From Roseomonas nitratireducens (GTDB lineage: Bacteria > Pseudomonadota > Alphaproteobacteria > Acetobacterales > Acetobacteraceae), in the NCBI RefSeq assembly GCF_017813355.1, contig NZ_JAGIYZ010000007.1:124001-188000 (forward strand): a DNA stretch of 64,000 bases, given 5' to 3'. Numbering within the stretch: position 1 is the stretch's first letter; each line of letters begins with the position of its first letter. This document shows, piece after piece, positions 1 to 9,586 of the stretch. Position numbers and translations under genes: made by a program. Under the pieces are notes generated by a model. That model did no database searches. It had not been told where the DNA came from and saw only the letters and a list, made by a program, of their open reading frames with translations.

Positions 1-22
1 TGCATCCCTTGCGCGGCTTGCG

Positions 23-370
23 TCAGTCGGGCTGCCGGCCGGGGCGCCCGCGACGGTCGGGTTCATCCCGCGCGCTTGCGGAGGTCCTGCTCGCGGCCGC
101 CGAAGCCCCCGCCGCGGAGGCCGTCGGGCCGTCCGACGACCGGCCGGCAATCCGATCGGCGGTGGCCAGAATCTGCGTTCCGATGTTCGCGAAGGCGCCC
201 AGCAGGTTGCTGCGGAAGGCGATGGTCGCGCTTCCGACCATGATTACGACGCCGGCGGCGAGCAGCGCGTACTCCGATGCCACGAGACCCCGCCGGTCGC
301 GGAGCAGACCGTGCTTCCCTTTCCTGGCGGGCGTGCAGTCTCGTCGGGATCGTAACGATAGCGTGAGCAT
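23..370 (-). CDS. Flp/Fap-type (type IVb) pilin
   Basis: The 115-residue product looks like a small Flp-family pilin of a Tad-type pilus. A basic leader of about 29 residues ends in Gly and is followed by LVASEYALLAAG. This places Glu and Tyr at mature positions 5 and 6, the Flp signature recognised by TadV-type prepilin peptidase. A hydrophobic stretch of about 20 residues and the phrase AFANIGTQI, typical of Flp pilins, follow. The remaining 50 residues are a low-complexity Ala/Ser/Arg tail, longer than in classical Flp. The leader is also longer than usual, so the true start may be internal. No other tad genes are visible; they would have to lie to the left of the window. A relatively AT-rich 80 bp lies upstream and probably holds the promoter. 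Confidence 0.75.
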   Translation of the reverse strand: MLTLSLRSRRDCTPARKGKHGLLRDRRGLVASEYALLAAGVVIMVGSATIAFRSNLLGAFANIGTQILATADRIAGRSSDGPTASAAGASAAASRTSASARDEPDRRGRPGRQPD

Positions 371-449
371 AGTTAACGACTATGAACACGCCTCGCGGAA
401 CGTCAGGGAGCGAAATGTCATCTTTTGTCGCCACAGCAACAATTGCTCG

Positions 450-1976
<1,527 letters not shown>

Positions 1977-2085
1977 GGCGCGGCGTGTCCTCCGTCGCGC
2001 AGGATAGCCGCAGGCGGGGCTGCGGAAACCCTTGCGCGCCAGCCGCGGACGGGGCCGGATAGGCGCAACCGCTGGAGGAACCGCC

Positions 2086-2634
2086 ATGCGCCGCGCCATC
2101 GCCCCTGCCATCGCCCTGCTCGCCGGCGCCCTCGGCGCCGCCGCCATGGCCCAGCCCCGCGCCTATGCGCCCGGGCCGCAGAACATCTCCCTCCCGCCAG
2201 ACTGGCAGCAGCGCTTCATCCGCTACACCACGGTGGACAAGCCGGACCGACGGATCATCCGCAACATCTACATCAACCCCGAAGCCTATGCCGCGCTGCG
2301 GCCGGGCGAGCCCATCCCCTATGGCGCGCTCGTCATCATGGCCGACCAGCGCGCGCGGCTCGATGGCGCGGGGCAGCCGCTGCTCGACGGCAACGGGCGA
2401 CTGATCCCGGAACCGGCCTTCATCGCCGTCGCCGCGCAGCAGAAGGAACGCGGCTGGGGCGAAGGCTATGGGCCCGACCTGCGCAACGGCGAATGGGAAT
2501 ATGCCCGCTTCAACCCGGCCAGCGGCGAACGGATCGACGGCCCGCTGAACGCCTGCTTCACCTGCCACCTGCAGGCGCGCGCGCAGCAGGACTTCACCTT
2601 CACCACCTGGGACTACGCAAACCGCACCCGCTGA
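2086..2634 (+). CDS. Cytochrome P460-family monoheme protein, exported
   Basis: The predicted 182-residue protein starts with a signal peptide (residues 1 to about 22, cleavage after AMA) and carries one c-type heme motif, CFTCH, at residues 157-161 near the C-terminus. Layout and length fit the cytochrome P460 domain family, whose members are periplasmic heme proteins; some oxidise hydroxylamine or bind NO. The substrate here cannot be told from sequence. The ATG at 2086 has GGAGG 7-8 bp upstream and begins the signal peptide. The stop lies 10 bp before the amidohydrolase start, so the two may be co-transcribed, an unusual pairing. Confidence 0.75.
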   Translation: MRRAIAPAIALLAGALGAAAMAQPRAYAPGPQNISLPPDWQQRFIRYTTVDKPDRRIIRNIYINPEAYAALRPGEPIPYGALVIMADQRARLDGAGQPLLDGNGRLIPEPAFIAVAAQQKERGWGEGYGPDLRNGEWEYARFNPASGERIDGPLNACFTCHLQARAQQDFTFTTWDYANRTR

Positions 2635-2644
2635 GGAGTCCGAC

Positions 2645-4093
2645 ATGACCGCACCGCTGCTGATCCGCGACGCCGCCTGGGCCGTGGTGTGGGACGCGCC
2701 GGCGCGCCGCCACGCCTATGCGCGCGGCATGGACGTGCTGGTCGAATCAGGCCGCGTCGCCGCGATCGCGCGGCATGATCCCGACGCCCCCATCCCCGCG
2801 GGTGCCGAGGTGGTGGACGGGCGACGCATGCTGGTCATGCCGGGCCTGGTGAACATCCACACCCATCCGACGACCGAGCCCGCCAGCCGCGGCGTGCGCG
2901 AGGACCACGGCGTGCCCGAACAGCAGATGACCGGCCTGTTCGAACGCCTCCAGGCCTTCCGCATCGACCAGGCGGGCCAGGCCGCCGCCATGCGCCTCGC
3001 CTATGCCGAGCTGATGTCGGCCGGGGTGACGAGCGTGGTCGATCTCTCGCCGCCCTTCCCCGAATGGCTCGGCATCATGCGGGAAAGCGGGCTGCGCGTC
3101 TGGGCCGGGCCCGGCTTCGCCGCGGCGCGCTGGGGCATGTCGGCGCCGCAGACCGTGACCTGGATGTGGAACCGCGAAGGCGCCCGCACCCAGTTCGACG
3201 AGGCCAAGCGCGTGATGAAGGACGCCGAGGCCGACAATTCCGGCCGGCTGCACGGCATCGTCTTCCCCGCCCAGATCGACACGGTCGAGGAGGACATGCT
3301 GCGCGAAAGCATTGCATACGCCGGGGAAACCGGCCGCCCCTTCACCACCCACATCGCCCAGGCGGTGGTGGAGGTGCGGGAGATGATCCGCCGCCATGGC
3401 GTGACCCCCATCCAATGGGCGGCGTCGATCGGTCTGCTGACGCCGCGGTCCATCCTCGGCCACGCCATCTTCGTCGACGAGCACGCCTCGATCGGCTGGC
3501 ACACGGCGAAGGATATCGGGCTGGCCGCCGACCATGGCGCGACGGTGGCGCATTGCCCGACGCCCTTCGCGCGCTATGGCGAGCACCTGAAGCACTTCGG
3601 CAAGTACCGCGCGCGCGGCGTGAACATGGGCTTCGGCACGGATTGCGCGCCGCACAACCTGATCGAGGAGATGCGCCTGGCCATCCTGCTCGCACGCAAC
3701 GCGGTGCGCGACGTGGCGGCGGCGGACACCGGCAGCGTGTTCCACGCGGCGACGGCGGGCGGCGCCGATGCGCTCGGGCGGCCTGATCTCGGGCGGCTGG
3801 AAAAGGGCGCGGCGGCGGACGTGGTGCTGGTGGACCTCGCCCATCCGCTGATGTCCCCGCCGCGCGACCCGCTTCGCGCGCTGGTGTTCCACGCGGCGGA
3901 CCGCGCGGTGCGGCGCGTCATCGTGGGCGGGGAGACGGTCTTCGCCGATGGCCGGCCGACGCGGCTCGACGTGGCGGAGGCTGCGGGAATCCTCGCCGAA
4001 AGCCAGGCGCGGATGCTCCGGGACGCGACGGGGCGGGACTATCGCGGGCGGAGCGGGGACGAGATCGCGCCGCTGACGCTGCCGTTGCATTGA
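2645..4093 (+). CDS. Amidohydrolase-superfamily deaminase/hydrolase (TRZ/ATZ type)
   Basis: Metal-dependent hydrolase of 482 residues in the cytosine deaminase/chlorohydrolase branch of the amidohydrolase superfamily. The metal-binding HxH (His72, His74) sits in PGLVNIHTHP at the start of the barrel. A third candidate metal ligand is His236 in FTTHIAQ, and the conserved late Asp is Asp333 in GFGTDCAPHN. A small N-terminal beta domain and the C-terminal ADVVLVDL strand complete the usual composite fold. Family members deaminate or dechlorinate heterocyclic amines; the substrate is unknown. GGAG lies 8-10 bp upstream of the ATG. An intergenic palindromic element starts 3 bp after the stop. Confidence 0.85.
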   Translation: MTAPLLIRDAAWAVVWDAPARRHAYARGMDVLVESGRVAAIARHDPDAPIPAGAEVVDGRRMLVMPGLVNIHTHPTTEPASRGVREDHGVPEQQMTGLFERLQAFRIDQAGQAAAMRLAYAELMSAGVTSVVDLSPPFPEWLGIMRESGLRVWAGPGFAAARWGMSAPQTVTWMWNREGARTQFDEAKRVMKDAEADNSGRLHGIVFPAQIDTVEEDMLRESIAYAGETGRPFTTHIAQAVVEVREMIRRHGVTPIQWAASIGLLTPRSILGHAIFVDEHASIGWHTAKDIGLAADHGATVAHCPTPFARYGEHLKHFGKYRARGVNMGFGTDCAPHNLIEEMRLAILLARNAVRDVAAADTGSVFHAATAGGADALGRPDLGRLEKGAAADVVLVDLAHPLMSPPRDPLRALVFHAADRAVRRVIVGGETVFADGRPTRLDVAEAAGILAESQARMLRDATGRDYRGRSGDEIAPLTLPLH

Positions 4094-4095
4094 GC

Positions 4096-4221
4096 GGGGG
4101 AGGGGAACCTCCCCCGGGCCTCCTCCCTTTTCTGTCTGCTTGGGACTGACGGCGGAGGTCAGTTTCCAACAGACAAGGAAGGTTGAGGGGGGCACGGGGG
4201 GAGAAGTTCCCTTCTCCCCCC
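4096..4221. repeat. Composite palindromic intergenic element (three nested hairpins)
   Basis: The whole gap between the amidohydrolase and the RraA-like gene can fold. Hairpin A (4096-4115) is a perfect 8-bp stem of GGGGGAGG and CCTCCCCC around GGAA. The centre is a long imperfect stem: ACTGAC at 4145-4150 pairs with GTCAGT at 4158-4163, and pairing continues outward to about 4126 and 4182 with a few bulges (TTGG with CCAA, TGTCTG with CAGACA). Hairpin B (4196-4221) is a perfect 11-bp stem around TTCC. Words from the element recur at 37059-37070 and 42635-42650, so it probably belongs to a dispersed repeat family. It may also end transcription of the upstream gene. Confidence 0.7.
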
Positions 4222-4284
4222 GCCCTTCCGCGCCACGCCCTGCCGTGCTGGATTGCCGCCCTCTTCCCCGAGGACCGTCCCGAC

Positions 4285-4959
4285 ATGCCCATCGGCTTCC
4301 GCATCGCCCCCGTCACCGAGCGCGTCGATCCCGCGCTGATCGCCCGCGCGGCCAAGCTGCCCGCCGCCAATATCGGCGACGTCATGAGCCGCATGCAGAC
4401 CATGCGCGGCGGCTTCCGCCCCTATGGCGGGAAGAAGGTGATCGCCGGCCCCGCCTTCACCGTGCGCGCCCGCGCCGGCGACAACCTGCTGCTGCACCGC
4501 GCCTGCGACATGGCCGCGCCCGGCGACATCATCGTGGGCGACGGCGCCGGCGACCTGTCCATCGCGCTGATGGGCGAACTGATGATCGGCCACGCCCTGA
4601 CGCGCGGCGTGCAGGGCATCGTGCTCGACGGCGCGGTGCGCGACGTCGATGCGCTGGCCGGCCTCGACATCGGCGTCTGGGCCTGCGGCGCCACGCCGTC
4701 GGGCCCCTACAAGGACGGGCCGGGGGAAATCGGCCACCCGATCTCCTGCGGCGGCCAGGTGGTGATGCCCGGCGACCTCATCGTCGCGGATGCGGACGGC
4801 GTCGTGGTGGTCCCGCGCGCCGAGGCCGCCGCCGTGATCGCCCTGGCCGAGGCGCACAACGCCAAGGAGCAGAAGGCGCAGGCGGCGATCGACGCGCGCA
4901 CCTATGACCGCGCCTGGGTGGTGGAAAGCCTGCGCGCCAAGGGCTGCGACGGCGCCTGA
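4285..4959 (+). CDS. RraA-like protein (HMG/CHA aldolase family)
   Basis: A 224-residue protein of the RraA/4-hydroxy-4-methyl-2-oxoglutarate aldolase family. Enzymatic members cleave tartronate- or citramalate-type oxo acids; others inhibit RNase E. The expected core is present: NIGDVMSRM near the N-terminus, GDLIVADADGVVVVP near residue 165, and the motif VLDGAVRDVD, in which Arg and Asp match the catalytic pair of the aldolases. That pair favours an enzymatic role. The ATG at 4285 was chosen because the family N-terminus starts at MPIGFRI and the in-frame sequence upstream lies inside the palindromic element. With the nearby amidohydrolase it suggests a small catabolic cluster, but the substrate is unknown. 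Confidence 0.85.
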   Translation: MPIGFRIAPVTERVDPALIARAAKLPAANIGDVMSRMQTMRGGFRPYGGKKVIAGPAFTVRARAGDNLLLHRACDMAAPGDIIVGDGAGDLSIALMGELMIGHALTRGVQGIVLDGAVRDVDALAGLDIGVWACGATPSGPYKDGPGEIGHPISCGGQVVMPGDLIVADADGVVVVPRAEAAAVIALAEAHNAKEQKAQAAIDARTYDRAWVVESLRAKGCDGA

Positions 4960-5058
4960 TGCCGCGCGGCCGCGGATTCGGCCTTTGAACCGGGCCTCGT
5001 CGCGCCGGCGGGCGCCCCGCCAGGCCGCCCGCGCAGGCGTCCCGGGCGACCGGGCGTG

Positions 5059-5988
5059 ATGCGGCGGATGCTCGCCTGGGCCGCCGCCGCGCTCGTCATC
5101 CTGCTCCTCGGCGGGGCGCTGGCGCTGCGCACGCCGGATGCCGATCGCGCCGCGCTGGAAGCGGCCCATGCCGGCCCTCCCTCCCGCTTCCTCGACGTGC
5201 TGGGCGTCCGCGTGCATCTGCGCGACACCGGCCCGCGGGACGGGCCGGCGGTGCTGCTGCTGCACGGCTTCGGCGCCAGCCTGCACACCTGGGAAGGCTG
5301 GGCGGCGGGGCTGGGGGACCGGTTCCGCGTCATCCGGCTGGACCTGCCGGGCTTCGCGCTGACCGGGCCGGACCCCGGCGGCGACTACACCGATGCCCGG
5401 TCGGTCGCGCTGCTCGCTGCGCTGCTCGATGCGCTCGGGGTGGAGCGCGCGACGGTGATCGGCAATTCGCTCGGCGGGCGGCTCGCCTGGCGCTTCGCGC
5501 TCGCCCATCCCGCGCGCGTCGCGCGACTGGTGCTGGTCGCGCCGGACGGCTTCGCCGAGCCCGGCCGGGCCTATGGGGAGAAGGAAGGCGCGCCGGCCCT
5601 GATGCGCCTGCTGCCCTACACGCTGCCGCGGGGGATGCTGCGGGACACGCTCGCCGCCGCCTATGGCGATCCGGCCCGGCTGACGGAGGCCGAGGCCGCG
5701 CGCGCCCACGACCTGATGCGCGCCCCCGGCGTGCGCCGGGCCATGGTCGCGCGCATGGACCAGCGGGTCATCGACGATCCGCGCCCGCTGCTGCCCGGCC
5801 TCGCCATGCCCGTGATGCTTCTGTGGGGAGAAAAGGACCGCGTCATCCCCGCCGCCCACGCGCGGGACTGGCTCGCGCTCCTGCCGCGCGCCGCGCATGT
5901 GGAACTGCCCGGCCTCGGGCATGTGCCGCAGGAGGAAGCGCCGGAGGTGTCACTGCCGCCGGTGCGCGCCTTCCTCGAGGTACCATGA
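5059..5988 (+). CDS. Alpha/beta hydrolase with N-terminal membrane anchor
   Basis: A 309-residue serine hydrolase. A hydrophobic segment at residues 4-22 suggests a membrane anchor or uncleaved signal. The fold is marked by VLLLHGFGASLHTW (oxyanion region), nucleophile Ser137 in GNSLGG, Asp260 in LLWGEKDRV and His288 in GLGHVPQEE, a complete catalytic triad. The sequence resembles broad-specificity esterases and C-C hydrolases (MhpC/EstB-like); the substrate cannot be assigned. GTG at 5056 and ATG at 5059 are adjacent possible starts; ATG is preferred. The stop codon abuts the A-tract that serves as the T-tract of the opposite-strand terminator. Confidence 0.85.
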   Translation: MRRMLAWAAAALVILLLGGALALRTPDADRAALEAAHAGPPSRFLDVLGVRVHLRDTGPRDGPAVLLLHGFGASLHTWEGWAAGLGDRFRVIRLDLPGFALTGPDPGGDYTDARSVALLAALLDALGVERATVIGNSLGGRLAWRFALAHPARVARLVLVAPDGFAEPGRAYGEKEGAPALMRLLPYTLPRGMLRDTLAAAYGDPARLTEAEAARAHDLMRAPGVRRAMVARMDQRVIDDPRPLLPGLAMPVMLLWGEKDRVIPAAHARDWLALLPRAAHVELPGLGHVPQEEAPEVSLPPVRAFLEVP

Positions 5989-6020
5989 AAAAACCCCCTC
6001 CCGCGCGGGGCGGGAGGGGG
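5988..6020 (-). terminator. Rho-independent terminator of the Tim44-like gene
   Basis: A perfect 11-bp stem (5994-6004 with 6010-6020) encloses a 5-nt loop, and on the minus strand it is followed directly by six T residues (5988-5993). It lies 30 bp past the stop of the minus-strand Tim44-like gene and touches the stop codon of the convergent hydrolase gene. Canonical intrinsic terminators are rare in such GC-rich DNA, so this one stands out. Confidence 0.9.
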
Positions 6021-6049
6021 CCTGTGTCAGCGCCGCGCGCGGCGGTGGG

Positions 6050-7009
6050 TCAGGCGGTCTGCTGGATCGCCGAGAGCATCCAGCGGCCGGCCGGAGCCTC
6101 GCGCACGAAGGTCCAGATCTCGGTCGCCGTCTGGCGCTCGGTGGTGCTGCCCTCGACCACCGCGTTGGTCGCGTTGTCGAAGGTGGCGTCGAGCAGCGAG
6201 AAGCGCATCGCGACGGTGGCGTATTCCTGGCCTTCCTCGGCCCAGGCCTCGGACAGGTCGCCCTGCTCGAGCCGCACGTCGCGCGTCTCGTTGCGCCAGT
6301 TGCGGGCCTCGAGGTCGCGCATGTCCTGCGCGAAGTAGGAGACCATCTCCGGCGTCGCGATCGCGCGCAGCGCGGCGAGGTCGCGCTTCGACCAGGCGGC
6401 GTTGATCTCGACCAGCGTCTGCTCGAAGGCCTTGTAGTCGGTCGGGCCGATCGAGACCGGCGCGCGCGCCGGCGCGGCGGCCTTCAGCCCGCCGCCGAGG
6501 CCGCCCTGCGCCCGCGGCTCGGGCTGGGCCTGGAAGGCGTAGCCCTGCTGCGGGCCGGCGGCGACCGCCGGGCGGCGGCCGCGCACCAGGCGCACCACGA
6601 AGAAGATGGCGAGGCCGATCAGCGCGACCTGCAGCAGCATGCCGAGGATGGCACCGAAGCCCGCGCCGCCGGCGAACAGCCCGTAGCCGAGCAGGCCGCC
6701 GATCAGCCCGCCCATCAGCAGCGCGCCGCCGAAGGAGCCGAAGAAGCCGCGGTTCTGCGTCGCGGCGGCGCCGGCCATGCCCGGGCGCGCGGCGGTCGCC
6801 GCATTGGCCGGGGTGCCGGGCTGGGTCGCCGTACGGTCGAAGCGCTGCGCCGTGCCGGGCGCGGTCTGCGTCGGCGGGGGCGCGGAATAGGTCTGGCTGC
6901 CGCGGCTGCCCGAGGAGTTGCGCCCGCCGGGCCGCGCCTCGGCGAAGGCGGGCAGCAGGACGAAGGCCAGGGTCGCCATCGCGGCGAGGAGGAAGGCGGG
7001 GCGGCGCAT
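6050..7009 (-). CDS. Tim44-like domain membrane protein
   Basis: A 319-residue envelope protein. It has a signal peptide ending in AFAEA (about residue 24), a Ser/Thr/Pro/Ala-rich linker and a Gly-rich hydrophobic region of one or two membrane spans (about residues 95-142, ending FFVVRLVRGRR). A Tim44-like domain follows from about residue 190 to the end (IGPTDYKAFEQTLVEINAAW to GRWMLSAIQQT). Bacterial proteins of this layout are common in alphaproteobacteria; their role is poorly known, and the fold is shared with the mitochondrial import motor anchor. A strong terminator follows the gene. The 5' side is 148 bp, divergent from the first EAL-like gene. Confidence 0.85.
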   Translation of the reverse strand: MRRPAFLLAAMATLAFVLLPAFAEARPGGRNSSGSRGSQTYSAPPPTQTAPGTAQRFDRTATQPGTPANAATAARPGMAGAAATQNRGFFGSFGGALLMGGLIGGLLGYGLFAGGAGFGAILGMLLQVALIGLAIFFVVRLVRGRRPAVAAGPQQGYAFQAQPEPRAQGGLGGGLKAAAPARAPVSIGPTDYKAFEQTLVEINAAWSKRDLAALRAIATPEMVSYFAQDMRDLEARNWRNETRDVRLEQGDLSEAWAEEGQEYATVAMRFSLLDATFDNATNAVVEGSTTERQTATEIWTFVREAPAGRWMLSAIQQTA

Positions 7010-7157
7010 CGGGTCGGACGTCTCCGGCAGGTTGCTTGGATGTCATATACGCTACCGGACGAGAAATTTCGATGGGGTGAAGCGCACACGCTTCCTTCAC
7101 CCTCGGCGGTCCATTGTCGTTCCACGCCCGGGGCCATCCCCGTGGCGCCTCCGCAGG

Positions 7158-8375
7158 ATGCAGGGGATGCCGCCGCTGGAACACTCGACCGCCGAAGCTG
7201 CGGCCGCGCCGCCCGGACCAGGTCCGGACGCGATCCGCCGCGCCATGCGCGGCCCGGCCGGCCGCGCCGCGCTGATCATGCCCGCCCCGCCCGAACCGGG
7301 CCGTCGCCGCGTTGCCCTCGCGCTGCTGGAAGATGCCGGCCGCGGGCGCGGCGGCACCGTGCTGCAGGCCGCCGACGGCACCCTGCTGCTGACCGATTCC
7401 CTGGGCCCCGACGCCGACCGCGCCGCGGCGGCGATCGAACGCCTGTTCGGCCAGAAGCCCGAACGGCTGGACCCCGCCGCGGACATCGCGCGCCTGCTCG
7501 CCCTGCCGGCACCCGCCCCGGCCTCGCAGCCGCCTTCCCAGCCGGCCGCCTCGGGCATCGAACGGCTGGCCGACGAGGCGCCGCTGCCCTCGCTGCTGCG
7601 CCGGGACGGCATCATGATGCTCGCCCCGGGGCGTAAGCGGCGCCTCGCGCTGCTGCGCCTGCGGCTGCCGCGCCATGCGCTGGCGGCGAGCCTCGGGCCG
7701 TCCGGCGCCGATCCCGACCTGCTCCGCCACGCGCGGGACCGGCTGCGTGCCCGCATTCTCGCCGCGCTGGCCGACCCCGCGCAGCGCGACGCCCTGCTCG
7801 GCGGCGCGCCGCCGGTGCCCCTGCTGCTCGACCTGCCGGCGCGGATGCTGCCCGACGCGCCCGCGGTCAGCGACGATGAGCCCGCCGCGGCCCCCGCCCT
7901 GATCGCCGCCCTGACGGCGGGGGAGGCGATGGTCGACGACCTGCCCGCCCGCCACGCCGCGCTGCGGCGCCTGGGCTGGGGCCTCGCGGTGCGGGGCCTG
8001 GACGCCGCCGCGCTCTCCCTGCTCGCGCCCGAGGCGCTGCCCGCCGACATCCTGCTGCTGCGCTGGTCGCCGGCGCTGGCCGGCCGCACGGCGACGGCCG
8101 CGCTGCGCCGCGTCGATCCCGAGCGGGTCGTGCTGACCGGCGTCGACGGCGAACAGGCCCTGGAATGGGCGCTCGCGCTCGGCATCGGGCGTTTCACGGG
8201 GCCCTGGATCGCGACGTTGCAGGCCGCGACGCGCATGGCCGCCTGCCCGCACGCCGCCGCCTGCACACGCGTGCAATGCGCCGCGCGCGGCGCCGCCGCC
8301 ACGCCGGAAGGCCGCGCCGGCTGCGCCGCGCCCGCGCTGCTCGCCGCCCTCCTGCCGCCGGAGGCCGCGTCGTGA
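7158..8375 (+). CDS. Degenerate EAL-like protein with four-cysteine tail
   Basis: I do not recognise a named family for this 405-residue protein. The C-terminal third resembles the end of EAL phosphodiesterase domains: ILLLRWSPAL, then RVVLTGVDGEQALEWALALG and IGRFTGPWI, matching the AEGVE and QGY regions. The EAL signature and metal-binding acids expected upstream are not seen, so catalysis is unlikely. The tail has Cys363, Cys369, Cys374 and Cys389 (spacing 5, 4, 14), which could bind a metal. The N-terminal half is Ala/Pro/Arg-rich with no recognised domain. Start codons at 7158 and 7167 are both possible. The stop overlaps the next gene's GTG by 4 bp, and the next product shares the same C-terminal pattern, so the two are probably partners. 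Confidence 0.6.
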   Translation: MQGMPPLEHSTAEAAAAPPGPGPDAIRRAMRGPAGRAALIMPAPPEPGRRRVALALLEDAGRGRGGTVLQAADGTLLLTDSLGPDADRAAAAIERLFGQKPERLDPAADIARLLALPAPAPASQPPSQPAASGIERLADEAPLPSLLRRDGIMMLAPGRKRRLALLRLRLPRHALAASLGPSGADPDLLRHARDRLRARILAALADPAQRDALLGGAPPVPLLLDLPARMLPDAPAVSDDEPAAAPALIAALTAGEAMVDDLPARHAALRRLGWGLAVRGLDAAALSLLAPEALPADILLLRWSPALAGRTATAALRRVDPERVVLTGVDGEQALEWALALGIGRFTGPWIATLQAATRMAACPHAAACTRVQCAARGAAATPEGRAGCAAPALLAALLPPEAAS

Positions 8376-9550
8376 CGCTCGCCGAAGCCAATGTCATTTC
8401 CGCGCTCGGCACGCCCAACGGCATGGCCGGCGCGGCCACCCTCGCCGCGCTGGTGCGCGAAACCGTGGCTGCCGGCGTCGAGCGGCGCGTGCTGCTGTTC
8501 CGCCCCTCCGGCCTTGCGCCCGCGCGCCGGCGCTCGCCGCAGATGGCGATGCTGCGCGAGGCCTGGGGCGGGCTGCGCCGCACCTCCCGCACCCGGCTGT
8601 TCGAACTGCCGCGCGGGACGATGGTCGCGCTGGAAGCACCGCCCGGCCACCATCTGACCGAGACGCATGGCGTGCTCGCCGACATGCTGGAGCCGGCGGA
8701 GGCCGGCGCCGCGCTCGCGCTGCTGCGCCTGCCCGACCAGGCGGCCGCCGTGCTGGCCGCGATCGAGGAAGCGCTCGGCCTCGCGGCCGCCGTGCGCGCG
8801 GCGACACCCCGGGCCGGGCGCGCGCCGGACGGGGACGACATCGCCGCGACGGAACGCGCCATCGCCTCGGCCGACATCAGTTCGTTCCTCCGCCGTCGCA
8901 GGGTCTGCCGCCTGACCTCGGGCGGCGGCGCGCCGGAACCCTTGTGGGAGGACCGGCGCCTCGCGCTGCGCGACGCGCGGGATGCGCTGCTGCCCGGGCG
9001 CGACCTCGACCTTGCCCCCGCGCTCGCGCGGCGGCTGCGGCGCGCGCTGGAACGCCGGATGCTCGCCGGCCTCGCGCATGCCGAGGAGTTGCGCGACATC
9101 GGCGCGCTGAGCATGCCGCTGCTGATCGAATCCGTGACCTCCGGCGAATTCCTGAGGCTGGACGCGATGTGGCCGGCGGCGCTGCGCGGCCGGCTGACCA
9201 TCGCCTTCGGCGCGGAGGATGTCGCCGCCGACCCGGCGGGCTTCGCCTTCGCGCGGGATTACCTCGCCACGCGCGGCCACAAGGCGATGCTGGAAGCGGC
9301 CGGACCGGCCGCGCTGATGGCGATGCCGGCCTCCCGCACGGGAATCGGGGCGGTGCGGCTGCGCTGGTCGGAAGCCCTGCCGCCGCTCGGTTCCCCCGCC
9401 GCCGAGGCGCTGCGCGCCGCCTTTCCGGCGGATCGCGACGCGGTCGTGCTGTCCGGCGTCGACCGCCCCGCCGCCATCGCCTGGGGGTGGGAGATGGGCA
9501 TCACGCTGTTCCAGGGCCGCCTGGTGGAGACCCGCCGGCCGATGGCATGA
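8372..9550 (+). CDS. Degenerate EAL-like protein, partner of the preceding gene
   Basis: A 392-residue protein with no confident family. It starts at a GTG that shares four bases with the upstream stop (GTGA), implying translational coupling. Its C-terminal region, LRWSEALPPL, then DAVVLSGVDRPAAIAWGW and EMGITLFQGRLVE, parallels the upstream protein and the final strands of EAL domains (AEGVE, lG, QGYlf). No EAL triplet or phosphodiesterase metal ligands are seen. The middle, about residues 150-300, is helical and Arg/Leu-rich, with RRRRVCRLTSGG near residue 175. A non-catalytic nucleotide sensor or scaffold is possible but speculative. The ABC-2 exporter genes begin 36 bp downstream on the same strand. 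Confidence 0.55.
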   Translation: MTLAEANVISALGTPNGMAGAATLAALVRETVAAGVERRVLLFRPSGLAPARRRSPQMAMLREAWGGLRRTSRTRLFELPRGTMVALEAPPGHHLTETHGVLADMLEPAEAGAALALLRLPDQAAAVLAAIEEALGLAAAVRAATPRAGRAPDGDDIAATERAIASADISSFLRRRRVCRLTSGGGAPEPLWEDRRLALRDARDALLPGRDLDLAPALARRLRRALERRMLAGLAHAEELRDIGALSMPLLIESVTSGEFLRLDAMWPAALRGRLTIAFGAEDVAADPAGFAFARDYLATRGHKAMLEAAGPAALMAMPASRTGIGAVRLRWSEALPPLGSPAAEALRAAFPADRDAVVLSGVDRPAAIAWGWEMGITLFQGRLVETRRPMA

Positions 9551-9586
9551 CTTGGCGCGCGGGGCGGGCGGCCCGATATGGGCCGG

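Noticed and set aside
4183-4284. Longer N-terminus for the RraA-like protein
   Set aside because: The extra residues are encoded by the palindromic element and are unlike the family N-terminus, which begins at 4285.
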